A stretch of 44,381 bases of DNA from Candidatus Contendibacter sp. (GTDB lineage: Bacteria > Pseudomonadota > Gammaproteobacteria > Competibacterales > Competibacteraceae), in the NCBI GenBank assembly GCA_008933795.1, contig WBUJ01000013.1, positions 1 through 44,381 of the forward strand, given 5' to 3'. How positions within the stretch are numbered: position 1 is the stretch's first letter; each line of letters begins with the position of its first letter. Positions 26,511 to 34,027 of the stretch are shown here, one piece after another. The notes beneath the pieces were generated by a model that worked only from the letters and a program-made list of their open reading frames with translations, had not been told where the DNA came from and did no database searches. The translations under genes and the position numbers were made by a program.

Positions 26511-27268
26511 TGGACGGTGGCCAGGAATACGCCGATGCCAAGGCCGAGGTAGCCGGCGTTCAGCAGCAGGGCGTAGAGCAAATAATCCAGCCGGACCGCA
26601 TGGTCCAGCAGCACCGCCCGCATGCCCTCGAACACGTAGCTGGCTGGCAATGCCCAGGCCAACGGTTGCAGCCAGCCGGGCAGGATGGCAACGGGGTAAT
26701 AAATGCCGCACAGCGGGGCCAGGGCAAAAATGGCTGCCCAAGCGATACTTTCCGCACCCATGCCGTAGCGCAACACCAACGCCGATACCAGCAGGCCGAT
26801 GGCCCAGCCCATCAACAGTAGGTTGAGGAAGAACCCCGCCAGCGGCGCGCCGAGATCGAACAGGTTGAAGCCGTAGAACGGCATCGCCAGCAGGACCGCG
26901 ATGCCGACGCCGAGCACGGTGCGCACCAGGCTGATGGACATCAGTGCAACGATGAGTTCGATGGGTTGCAGCGGGCTGATGAACAGTTGCGCCAGATTGC
27001 GGGCGTGCAATTCCTCGAAAAACACTACCGACAGGCCCAGTTGGCTGCGAAACAGAATGTCCCACAGCAACACGCCCGACAGCAGCAATCCCGTCGCTTG
27101 GTTCAACACATCGCTGTGGCTGGCCAGATAGCGGGTGATAAAGCCCCACAGGATCATCTGCACCGTCGGCCAATAGGCCAGTTCGATGATGCGAACCCGC
27201 GAACTCCGCAGCAGATAGAGATAGCGCAACGCCAGCGCGCCGATCCGGTGGGGGGAGATGCCATTCAT
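26468..27268 (-). CDS. ABC-2 type transporter permease
   Basis: The membrane subunit of an ABC-2 exporter, 266 residues with about six hydrophobic segments: VQMILWGFITRYLA, LLLSGVLLWDILFR, TVLGVGIAVLLAMPF, FLLNLLLMGWAIGLLVS-like, WAAIFALAPLCGIYYPVAIL and YLGLGIGVFL. The conserved ABC-2 loop LPGWLQPLAWALPASYVFEG sits before the last helix. ATG 27268 overlaps the stop of the upstream ATPase gene (ATGA), so the pair is coupled. The substrate is unknown; the NodJ/YadH-like style allows a lipid, polysaccharide or drug. The last 43 nt are shared with the converging mscK gene. Confidence 0.88.
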   Translation of the reverse strand: MNGISPHRIGALALRYLYLLRSSRVRIIELAYWPTVQMILWGFITRYLASHSDVLNQATGLLLSGVLLWDILFRSQLGLSVVFFEELHARNLAQLFISPLQPIELIVALMSISLVRTVLGVGIAVLLAMPFYGFNLFDLGAPLAGFFLNLLLMGWAIGLLVSALVLRYGMGAESIAWAAIFALAPLCGIYYPVAILPGWLQPLAWALPASYVFEGMRAVLLDHAVRLDYLLYALLLNAGYLGLGIGVFLATVHQARERGSLLQSGE

Positions 27269-28017
27269 TCGAGGACCTCGCCGCTTTGAATCCCCCGGGC
27301 AATATCGAGAAAGACTTCCTCCATGTCCTTGCGACCGTAGCGGTGAATCAACTCGCGCGGCGCGCCGGTGGCGACGATGCGACCGGCTCGCAGCATGATG
27401 ATCTGGTCGCACAACCGCTCGACTTCGCTCATGTTGTGCGAGGCCAGCAACAGCGTCGCGCCGCTCCGGCGCTGGTAATCGATCAATATGCGGCGCATCC
27501 GGTCGGCGGTATCGGGATCGAGCGAAGCGGTCGGCTCATCAAGCAGCAGGATTTCCGGTTGGTTCAGCAGCGCCTTGGCCAGCGCCACGCGGGTTTTCTG
27601 ACCGGCGGACAGGCTGCCGTAGGGGCGCTGGAAGAAAGCCTCGATGTCCAAATCCCGGCCCAACGTCGCTAGTCGTTCCCGCACCCGGCGCACGCCGTAC
27701 AGCCGGGCGTAGACCGTGAGATTTTCCGCCACGGTCAGCCGTTGCGGCAAATCCACGTAGGGCGAGGAAAAGTTCATGCGCGGCAACACCCGCTGGCGGT
27801 GGCGCGGCACGGCCTCGCCGAGAATCCGAATCTGGCCACTGGTCGGCAGCAGCAAGCCCAGCAGCATGGCGATAGTGGTGGTTTTGCCAGCGCCGTTGCC
27901 GCCCAGCAGCGCGCAGGTGGCGCCACGGTCGATGGCGAAGTTGATTCCGTCCACCGCCCGCACCGGGCCGTAGTGCTTGCGCAGGTCCTCGACCTGGATG
28001 ATGGGCGGTTCAGCCAC
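27265..28017 (-). CDS. ABC transporter ATP-binding protein (ABC-2 exporter)
   Basis: The cytosolic ATPase that drives the following permease. The 250 residues have Walker A GGNGAGKTTT, Q-loop region MNFSSPYVDLPQRLTV (the usual glutamine is not obvious), signature SLSAGQKTRVALAKAL, Walker B ILLLDEPTASLD and the switch histidine in LLASHNMSEVERL. The signature reads LSAGQ instead of the common LSGGQ, a known variant. It starts with GTG at 28017, one base after the ubiI stop, so it is very probably part of the ygfB-pepP-ubi transcript. Confidence 0.92.
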   Translation of the reverse strand: MAEPPIIQVEDLRKHYGPVRAVDGINFAIDRGATCALLGGNGAGKTTTIAMLLGLLLPTSGQIRILGEAVPRHRQRVLPRMNFSSPYVDLPQRLTVAENLTVYARLYGVRRVRERLATLGRDLDIEAFFQRPYGSLSAGQKTRVALAKALLNQPEILLLDEPTASLDPDTADRMRRILIDYQRRSGATLLLASHNMSEVERLCDQIIMLRAGRIVATGAPRELIHRYGRKDMEEVFLDIARGIQSGEVLE

Positions 28018-28018
28018 T

Positions 28019-29236
28019 TCAACCCGCCGTTCGCGCCAGCTTCGGCAAATCGCCCGCTAAACCCATCGCCCGGCGGGCGATCAGGTTTTTGAGCGGCCCG
28101 GCGGCGTCGGTCAGGTTGAGGCCGATGTTGCGCAGCAACCGCACCGGTGGCAGGGTATTGCCGAACAGCCGCTTGAAGCCGTCCATTATCCCCAGCATCA
28201 GCAGGTTGTCGCCCTTCCGCCAGCGTTCGTAGCGACGCAACACCTTGAGCGCGCCGAAATCCTGGCCGGCGGCATGGGCGTCCAGAATCACCTCGGCCAA
28301 CGTCGCCGCGTCCAGCAAACCCAGATTCACCCCTTGGCCGGCCAGCGGATGAATGACGTGAGCGGCATCGCCGATCAGGGCCAAGCCTGGTTTGACGTAG
28401 GCATGAACGTGTTGCAACCGCAGCGGGAACGCCGCCCTTGGCCCTACCTCAACGATAGCGCCCAACCGCAAGTCAAAGGCCGCCGCCAGCGCCGCGCCGA
28501 AATCGCGCTCGTCCAGGGCCAGCAGGGTATCGGCCTTCTCCGGCGCGGTGGCCCAGACGATGGAACAGCGGCCGTCGTACAGCGGCAGGAACGCCAATGG
28601 TCCAGTCGGTAAAAAACGCTGCCAGGCCGTTTCCTGATGCGGTTCGGCGGCGCGCACGTTGGCGACCACCGCGTGCTGTTCGTAACTCCAGCCGCCGGCC
28701 TGGATACTGGCCAGTTGCCGGACCTTGGATGATGCGCCGTCCGCGCCGACCAGCAGCCGGGTGATGAATTCGCGCCCGTCGTTCAAGCACACCCGCCAGC
28801 CGCCTTCGTCCAGCGTCTGCGCGGTTTCCAGCGCCGCCGGACAAAGCAGCTCCACCGCCGGCAGGCGCCGCGCCCGTTCCAGCAGGGCGTATTGGATCAC
28901 CCGATTCTCGATGATCCAGCCCAGCAGCGGTTCGCCGATGGCGGCGCTGTCGAAGTGGATACTCCCGAAACCGGTCGCGTCCCAGACGCGCATGTCGCGG
29001 AACGGGCTGACCCGCCAGGCGGCGATGCCGTCCCAGGCGCCGACGGCGGCGAAAATGCGCTGCGAGGCGCGGCTGATGGCGGACACGCGCGAATCGAGGT
29101 CCGCGCCGGGGCGGATGCGGTCCAGCGGAGCGCCTTCCAGCAGGGCGATTTTCAGATCGGCATCGCCCAGCGCGCAGGCCAGCGCCGAACCGACCATGCC
29201 GCCGCCGGCGATGATGAGGTCGTAGTCGGTATTCAT
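28019..29236 (-). CDS. ubiI: UbiI/VisC-type ubiquinone biosynthesis FAD hydroxylase
   Basis: A flavin monooxygenase acting on the ring of polyprenylphenol intermediates of ubiquinone; UbiI performs the C5 hydroxylation. The 405 residues show DYDLIIAGGGMVGSALACAL (FAD GxGxxG), a DG motif in LLVGADGASSKVRQL, and GLALIGDAAHVIHPLAGQG (second FAD site). It is the downstream partner of ubiH, as in E. coli. ATG 29236 overlaps the ubiH stop (ATGA); an upstream extension of the frame to 29374 is only the antisense of nothing conserved. Assignment to UbiI rather than UbiF rests mainly on gene order. Confidence 0.85.
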   Translation of the reverse strand: MNTDYDLIIAGGGMVGSALACALGDADLKIALLEGAPLDRIRPGADLDSRVSAISRASQRIFAAVGAWDGIAAWRVSPFRDMRVWDATGFGSIHFDSAAIGEPLLGWIIENRVIQYALLERARRLPAVELLCPAALETAQTLDEGGWRVCLNDGREFITRLLVGADGASSKVRQLASIQAGGWSYEQHAVVANVRAAEPHQETAWQRFLPTGPLAFLPLYDGRCSIVWATAPEKADTLLALDERDFGAALAAAFDLRLGAIVEVGPRAAFPLRLQHVHAYVKPGLALIGDAAHVIHPLAGQGVNLGLLDAATLAEVILDAHAAGQDFGALKVLRRYERWRKGDNLLMLGIMDGFKRLFGNTLPPVRLLRNIGLNLTDAAGPLKNLIARRAMGLAGDLPKLARTAG

Positions 29237-30465
29237 GTTGTCAGCGCCAGTCCCCGCGCCAGTTTCGGCAAGCGCCCATCCAGGCCCATCATCTGGCGGG
29301 CGAAAAGATGTTTGACCGGCGGGCAGAGATCGAAAGCCAGCAGCCCCAGGTTGCGAGCGGCCTGCGCCGGCCATAACGGATTGGCGAACAGCCGGTTCAG
29401 GGCGTCGGTGAACGCAATCGTTTGGCGCTGATCCCAGCGCCGCCAGTCGGCGTAACGGTTCAACGCGCGGATGTCGCCGATGTCCTGTCCCAGCCGCTGG
29501 GCGTCCGCGATCACCTCGGCCAGCGCCGCCACGTCGCGAATCCCGAGATTGAAGCCCTGGCCGGCGATGGGATGCAGGGCGTGGGCCGCGTTGCCGATGA
29601 TGGCCACGCGGGCGCGGGCGTGTTCGCGGGATTTCAGCAGAAACAACGGATACGCTTGTCGGTGGCCCACCCGCGGCAATGGTCCCAGCCGGTCGCCGAA
29701 CCGCTCGCTCAGCAGGGCAAGAAAACCGGCGTCGTCCAACTCCATGACCGCTGGAACCTCGGCCTCGTTCACCGTGCAGACCACCGCGCAGCGATTTTCG
29801 CTCATGGGCAAAAACGCTACCGGGCCATCGGCGGTAAAACGCTCGTAGGCAACATTGTCGTGGGGCAGAGTCGGCGTGACGTTGGCGATGATCGCCTGCT
29901 GGCCGTAGTCCCAGCGCAGGGCGGCGATGCCGAGGTGCTCGCGCACCTGCGAATTCGCGCCGTCGGCGGCGACCAGCAGTCGGGCGCGGAATTCGACGGT
30001 TCGTTTATCGCCATGGCGAACGGTGGCCCGGGCAGCGCCCGCTTCGACGGCGACCTGCTCCAGCCGGGCCGGACATAGCAGTTCGACGCCGCGCAACGTC
30101 GGTAATTTCGCCAGCAGCGCCGCGCCGATTCCGCGCGCCTCAACCACGTAGCCGAGCGCATCCACGCCCTCCTCGCGGCTGTCGAGATGGGCGAAACCAG
30201 GGCTGCCACGTTCGGAGATGTGAATCTGGCGGATCGGGGTGGCGCTCGCCGCCAGCGCCTCCCACAGGCCCAGGGTCTGGAAAATGCGCCGGGTACCCTG
30301 CGCCAAGGCCAGGGTGCGGTCGTCGTAGCTGGGATGTTGGCTGACGGTCAGCGGCGCGGCCTCGACCAGACCGATGCGCAGCCCCAGCCCGTCCAGCGCG
30401 CAGGCCAGGCTGGCCCCCACCAGACCACCGCCGATGATGAGCAGATCGTAATCGGTGGCCGTCAT
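29233..30465 (-). CDS. ubiH: 2-octaprenyl-6-methoxyphenol hydroxylase UbiH
   Basis: An FAD monooxygenase hydroxylating C1 of the ubiquinone ring precursor. The 410 residues contain DYDLLIIGGGLVGASLACAL, the DDRTLALAQGTRRIF segment, LLVAADGANSQVREHLGI (DG motif) and VAIIGNAAHALHPIAGQGFN. In the last motif the usual GDAAH of this family reads GNAAH, seen in UbiH proteins and the reason for the UbiH call. It overlaps pepP upstream and ubiI downstream by 4 nt each (ATGA), so the three are translated from one message. Confidence 0.93.
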   Translation of the reverse strand: MTATDYDLLIIGGGLVGASLACALDGLGLRIGLVEAAPLTVSQHPSYDDRTLALAQGTRRIFQTLGLWEALAASATPIRQIHISERGSPGFAHLDSREEGVDALGYVVEARGIGAALLAKLPTLRGVELLCPARLEQVAVEAGAARATVRHGDKRTVEFRARLLVAADGANSQVREHLGIAALRWDYGQQAIIANVTPTLPHDNVAYERFTADGPVAFLPMSENRCAVVCTVNEAEVPAVMELDDAGFLALLSERFGDRLGPLPRVGHRQAYPLFLLKSREHARARVAIIGNAAHALHPIAGQGFNLGIRDVAALAEVIADAQRLGQDIGDIRALNRYADWRRWDQRQTIAFTDALNRLFANPLWPAQAARNLGLLAFDLCPPVKHLFARQMMGLDGRLPKLARGLALTT

Positions 30466-31829
30466 CGTCCTTCCCGCATCAGCGCCTCAATGTCGGCGAT
30501 TTCCTTGGGCGCGGCGGCGGTCAACACCTCGTTGCCTTCGGTGGTGACCAGCACGTCGTCCTCGATGCGGACGCCGATCCGCTGCCAGCATTCGTCCAGT
30601 TCGGTTTCCAGGTAAACTCCCAGCCGCGCCCAGTGGGCGTCCATGACCTTGCCGCCGGCCGGGATGTACAGTCCGGGTTCGATGGTGGTGACCATGCCCG
30701 GTTCAAACAGCCGCCAATCTTCGCCGGTCTTATAGTCGCCGACGTCGTGAACGTCCATTCCCAGCCAGTGGCCGGTACGGTGCATGTAGAACGGTTTGTG
30801 CTGCTCCGCCGCGATCAGTTCCTCGACATCGCCGTGCAACAAACCGAGCGCTGCCAGCCCTTCGGTCAGGGTCCGCACCGCCGCATCGTGCGGTTCGTTG
30901 AAGTGGCAACCGGGCCGAACCTTGCCAATCGCCGCTTTTTGCGCGGCCAGCACCAGTTCGTAAATGGCGCGCTGTTCGCCGGAGAAGCGGCCGTTGACCG
31001 GGAAGCTGCGGGTGATGTCGGAAGCATAGCCGTCGAGTTCCGCGCCGGCGTCAATCAGCACGATATCGCCATCGCGCAAGGGAGCATTGTTCTCGGTGTA
31101 GTGCAGGATGCAACTGTTATCGCCCCCGCCGACGATGGACGGGTAGGCCCAGCCCGCGCCGTTGCCAACGAAGGTATGCAGAATTTCCGCTTCGAGTTCG
31201 TATTCCATCATTCCTGGCCGGCAGGCGCGCATCGCCCGTTGATGCGCCTCGGCGGCGATCCGGGCGGACTCGCGCATCACCGCGATTTCCTCCGGCTCCT
31301 TGCGCAGGCGCATGGCGTGCAGCGCATGCTCCAAGGCGACGAACGTGACCGGCGCCCGCACCCCGGTCCGGGCCTTGCCACGCACTTGGTTGAGCCAGCC
31401 CATCATCCGCCGGTCGAAGTCCGGGTTGTAGCCGATGGCGTAAAACACCCGCTCGCGGTTTTCCAGCAGCGGCGGCAACAACTGGTCGATCTCGGCGATG
31501 GGATGGGCGTTATCCACCCCATGGCGATCCATCGCCCCTTGCGGCCCGGCGCGGCGGCCATGCCAGATTTCCATGTGCGGGTCGCGCTCGCGGCAGAACA
31601 GCAGGAATTCGTGTTCGCCGCCGGGCGCCAGCACGGCGATAGCCTCCGGTTCGGGAAAGCCGGTCAGATAATAAAAATCGCTGTCCTGACGGAAGGGATG
31701 ATGGACATCGCGGTTTCGGGGCGTGGACGGCGCGGCGGGCAGCAGGGCGATCGAACCTGGCCCCATGCGCTCCATCAGGGCGCGGCGACGACGGGCGAAC
31801 ACGGCGGCGGGAATGGCGCGGGCGAGCAT
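30462..31829 (-). CDS. pepP: Xaa-Pro aminopeptidase P
   Basis: A dimanganese peptidase removing N-terminal residues that precede proline, in the cytosol. The 455 residues have the creatinase-like N-domain (DFYYLTGFPEPEAIAVL) and the pita-bread catalytic domain with metal ligands visible in order: D in VLIDAGAELDGYASDITRSF (two Asp), H in MHRTGHWLGMDVHD, E in VTTIEPGLYIP and E in RIEDDVLVT. The order ygfB-pepP-ubiH-ubiI is the conserved gammaproteobacterial cluster. It starts 14 nt after ygfB. Confidence 0.96.
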   Translation of the reverse strand: MLARAIPAAVFARRRRALMERMGPGSIALLPAAPSTPRNRDVHHPFRQDSDFYYLTGFPEPEAIAVLAPGGEHEFLLFCRERDPHMEIWHGRRAGPQGAMDRHGVDNAHPIAEIDQLLPPLLENRERVFYAIGYNPDFDRRMMGWLNQVRGKARTGVRAPVTFVALEHALHAMRLRKEPEEIAVMRESARIAAEAHQRAMRACRPGMMEYELEAEILHTFVGNGAGWAYPSIVGGGDNSCILHYTENNAPLRDGDIVLIDAGAELDGYASDITRSFPVNGRFSGEQRAIYELVLAAQKAAIGKVRPGCHFNEPHDAAVRTLTEGLAALGLLHGDVEELIAAEQHKPFYMHRTGHWLGMDVHDVGDYKTGEDWRLFEPGMVTTIEPGLYIPAGGKVMDAHWARLGVYLETELDECWQRIGVRIEDDVLVTTEGNEVLTAAAPKEIADIEALMREGR

Positions 31830-31843
31830 CGATGGATTCCGGT

Positions 31844-32395
31844 TCAGTGCAGGCGAGCAGGGGAGACGGAACGGCGCAGGTCCTCCAGGACCATCAGCAA
31901 CCCGACCCGCAGGTATTCGACTACTTCGGCGTAGGCGGTTTCATCGGCTTCGCTAGCCTCATCAGTCTCGAAGCCGACCTGGGCGATTTCCGTGGCGTCG
32001 CGCAGGAATTCCCGGCTTTCCACGGACAACTGGCCACGTCGGTCGGCTTGGCCCAGCCCCAGTCCATACAGCAGACCCTGGCACCAGGCACCGAGGGCGT
32101 CGGCGCGCTGGCGCAAGGGCGCGTCGTCGTCGGGCAACAGCGGAGTCACGGAACCGTCGGCGGCGTTCAGTTGGGCGGCGCCAAACTCGAGCAACTTGGA
32201 AAGAAGATCGCGAACCGGCTCGGTCAGTTCCGCGCCCTCGGCCAACTCGTCGCGCGCCAGAGCGAGCCAGTGGTCGCGATCCAGGGCGGGATCGGCGCAA
32301 AGGAGACCGCATAGCAGGCCGTGCAGTTCCGCGGGATCGAGTGGGTCGAGCAGGCGAGACAGGCGTTCGAACAGGGGCAGATGAGCGGTGGACAT
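31844..32395 (-). CDS. ygfB: YgfB / UPF0149 family protein
   Basis: A 183-residue helical cytosolic protein of the UPF0149 (YecA/YgfB) family. Visible: LFERLSRLLDPLDPAELHGLLCGLLCADP, the family opening read in two halves, then DALGAWCQGLLYGLGLGQ and DEASEADETAYAEVVEYLRVGLLM near the C-terminus. It lacks the SEC-C metal motif of YecA. In Pseudomonas YgfB represses the alpA lysis/ampicillin-resistance programme; whether that holds here is unknown. It is the promoter-proximal gene of the pepP-ubi run, and its upstream region is shared with the divergent coiled-coil/zapA unit. Confidence 0.92.
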   Translation of the reverse strand: MSTAHLPLFERLSRLLDPLDPAELHGLLCGLLCADPALDRDHWLALARDELAEGAELTEPVRDLLSKLLEFGAAQLNAADGSVTPLLPDDDAPLRQRADALGAWCQGLLYGLGLGQADRRGQLSVESREFLRDATEIAQVGFETDEASEADETAYAEVVEYLRVGLLMVLEDLRRSVSPARLH

Positions 32396-32489
32396 GCGGT
32401 GAACTCCAGCGCCCGGACGGCGCAACGCGCGATTATCGTAGCATTCCGCGCCCAAACTCCGAAATTATGGTCGGAAGGGGCGGTTGAAA

Positions 32490-32519
32490 TTGACCGGGGC
32501 GGAATGGCCGCTCTATAGT
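32490..32519 (+). promoter_or_regulatory. Sigma-70-like promoter directly before the coiled-coil gene
   Basis: TTGACC (32490-32495) and TATAGT (32514-32519) have an 18-nt spacer. The predicted transcription start at about 32526 falls on the base before the ATG at 32527, and no Shine-Dalgarno is visible, pointing to a leaderless transcript. Confidence 0.55.
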
Positions 32520-32526
32520 AGTTAAC

Positions 32527-32814
32527 ATGGAAAATGATAATTTTGCTGAAAACGAACCGCTGGCCGAGGCGGACGACTTCGACGCGATGCCCGAAGCCGT
32601 TGAAACCGTCGAAACCAACTTGATCATTCTTGCCGAACGGATGGATCGACTGGCAGGATGGTGCGAGTGCTTGGCGCGGGAAAACCGATCCTTGCACGAG
32701 CGGATAGCCATGCTTCAGGCCGAACGCGATGCCCTGCGCGAGAAAAATGAACAATTACGCGCGCGGATCGACACCATGATCGTGCGGTTGAAAGGGTTGG
32801 GACAAAGCTTGTGA
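32527..32814 (+). CDS. Small coiled-coil protein next to ZapA (TIGR02449-like)
   Basis: A 95-residue acidic then heptad-rich protein: an acidic N-terminal third, followed from residue ~33 by a continuous coiled coil (LAERMDRLAGWCECLARENR, LHERIAMLQAERDALREKNE). This matches the small family (TIGR02449 in older models) found next to zapA in many gammaproteobacteria, resembling ZapB in build. A role in Z-ring organisation is inferred from position only. Its stop overlaps the zapA GTG start by 4 nt (GTGA), so the two are coupled. See the promoter at 32490-32519 for the likely leaderless start. Confidence 0.85.
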   Translation: MENDNFAENEPLAEADDFDAMPEAVETVETNLIILAERMDRLAGWCECLARENRSLHERIAMLQAERDALREKNEQLRARIDTMIVRLKGLGQSL

Positions 32815-33128
32815 GCCAAAAAACCGTTAGTGTGGCCGTGCAGTTGGCCGGTTGCGATTATCGCTTCGCCTGTTCGCCCGCCGAGCGGGATGAATTGCTC
32901 GAAGCGGCCCACCATCTCGACCGGAAGATGCGGGAGATTCGCGATCACAGCGGCAAATCCCTGGCCTTGGAATCGGTCGCGATGATGGCCGCGCTGAATC
33001 TCAGTCACGAATTGTTGCGACAGCAACGGCATGCCACTGAAACGGATGCCCTGCTCAGCCACCGCCTGCGGGATTTATTGCGGAAAGTTGACGCTGTCTT
33101 GAGTCAAGCAACCTTGAATGAGGTATAA
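32811..33128 (+). CDS. zapA: Cell division protein ZapA
   Basis: A cytosolic FtsZ-associated protein that bundles FtsZ filaments in the Z ring. The 105 residues have the ZapA N-domain (VAVQLAGCDYRFACSPAERD, LLEAAHHLDRKMREIRD) and the C-terminal helix that forms the tetramer coiled coil (SVAMMAALNLSHELLRQ). Start is GTG 32811, overlapping the upstream gene. The stop codon TAA (33126-33128) is part of the TATAAT box of the 6S RNA promoter. The order zapA / 6S RNA / ygfA is the classic gammaproteobacterial arrangement. Confidence 0.93.
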   Translation: MSQKTVSVAVQLAGCDYRFACSPAERDELLEAAHHLDRKMREIRDHSGKSLALESVAMMAALNLSHELLRQQRHATETDALLSHRLRDLLRKVDAVLSQATLNEV

Positions 33129-33129
33129 T
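33099..33129 (+). promoter_or_regulatory. 6S RNA promoter overlapping the zapA stop codon
   Basis: A perfect TATAAT occupies 33124-33129, with a weaker TTGAGT at 33099-33104 (19-nt spacer). Initiation is expected near 33136, giving a precursor slightly longer than the folded 6S RNA. The zapA stop TAA (33126-33128) is inside the -10 hexamer. Confidence 0.65.
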
Positions 33130-33149
33130 ACGCATAGAGATTGATTTTA

Positions 33150-33352
33150 GTTCGGGCGCTCCCTGCAGTGTTCGAGTAATAGGTCGGGCAACCCCTTGAT
33201 CCTAATTAATCTGACCCGGGGTGTGCGGTTGTCGGCGTCAATGTGCATGTCCGCCTTGCCGCGGAAAGCCTGGTGCGCCGCTCTGTTCCCCCACTTGAAC
33301 CTTGCGGTTCAAGGGTAACGGCTAAAAACGGCACAGGTGGAGAGCGCCCCCT
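33150..33352 (+). ncRNA. ssrS: 6S RNA, RNA polymerase regulator
   Basis: 6S RNA mimics an open promoter and sequesters sigma-70 RNA polymerase in stationary phase. The call rests on three points. It lies between zapA and ygfA, its usual site. The ends pair: GGGCGCT (33154-33160) with AGCGCCC (33343-33349). The conserved 3' hairpin ACTTGAACC..GGTTCAAGGGTAACGGC (33294-33322) closely follows the E. coli sequence CCTTGAACCAAGGGTTCAAG plus GGTTACAGCC. Length about 200 nt is slightly above the E. coli 184. Precise ends are estimated from the closing stem. ygfA follows on the same strand after a terminator, so a shared transcript is possible. Confidence 0.88.
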
Positions 33353-33365
33353 CCTTGCAACTCAG

Positions 33366-33392
33366 GCGACGCCTCAGCGTCGCTTTTTTTTT
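33366..33392 (+). terminator. Intrinsic terminator after 6S RNA
   Basis: A 7-bp stem GCGACGC / GCGTCGC with loop CTCA is followed by nine T. It ends 17 nt before the ygfA start, so it can end 6S RNA or attenuate transcription into ygfA. Confidence 0.88.
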
Positions 33393-33409
33393 GCCGCTTC
33401 GCGACCTTC

Positions 33410-34027
33410 ATGACCGACGACCCGCGCGAATTGCGCCAACGGTTGCGCGCCCTGCGCCGCGCCTCGTCCCCCGCCGAGCGACGCCAAGCGGCATTGGCTG
33501 TCGCCTGCCGGCTGGAGAACTGGCCGGTGTGGGTCGGTGCGACCCGGGTGGCCGGTTACTGGGCCTGCGATGGCGAACTGGACCCCGCGCCACTGCTGGA
33601 ACACGCCTGGGTCGCCGGTCGGTCGGTTTATCTGCCGGTGCTGGACGGCGAATGCTCGCTCCGCTTCGCGCCGTACCCACCTGGCGCGCGCTTGCGCCGC
33701 AATCGGTTCAATATCCCCGAACCCGAAGTCTCGCCGATGGAATGGTTGGAACCCTCGCGTTTGGATGTGGTATTGGCGCCGCTGGTGGCTTTCGACCGGA
33801 CGGGAACGCGCCTGGGTATGGGCGGGGGATTTTACGACCGCGCCTTCGCGTTTTTGCGCGATCCAAGCTATCGTGGCCACCGGCCCGTGCTGCTGGGTCT
33901 GGGCTACGAATTCCAGAAGGTTGTCGAACTGATCCGGCAACCGTGGGATGTGCCGCTGGACGCAGCAGTCACCGAGGCGGTGCTGCATGTATTTTTCGCC
34001 GAAGGTTCGGCTCCCACCGCCGTTTAA
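33410..34027 (+). CDS. ygfA: 5-formyltetrahydrofolate cyclo-ligase
   Basis: Converts 5-formyl-THF to 5,10-methenyl-THF with ATP, salvaging folate in the cytosol. The 205 residues begin with the basic helix DDPRELRQRLRALRRASSPA, and contain YLPVLDGE, the folate-site segment and the ATP-binding signature RLGMGGGFYDRAFA near the middle, with VPLDAAVTEAVLH at the end. Its place after 6S RNA is the conserved one, where it is linked to persister and multidrug tolerance in E. coli. Its stop interlocks with the ilvA stop (TTAA, 34024-34027). Confidence 0.94.
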   Translation: MTDDPRELRQRLRALRRASSPAERRQAALAVACRLENWPVWVGATRVAGYWACDGELDPAPLLEHAWVAGRSVYLPVLDGECSLRFAPYPPGARLRRNRFNIPEPEVSPMEWLEPSRLDVVLAPLVAFDRTGTRLGMGGGFYDRAFAFLRDPSYRGHRPVLLGLGYEFQKVVELIRQPWDVPLDAAVTEAVLHVFFAEGSAPTAV

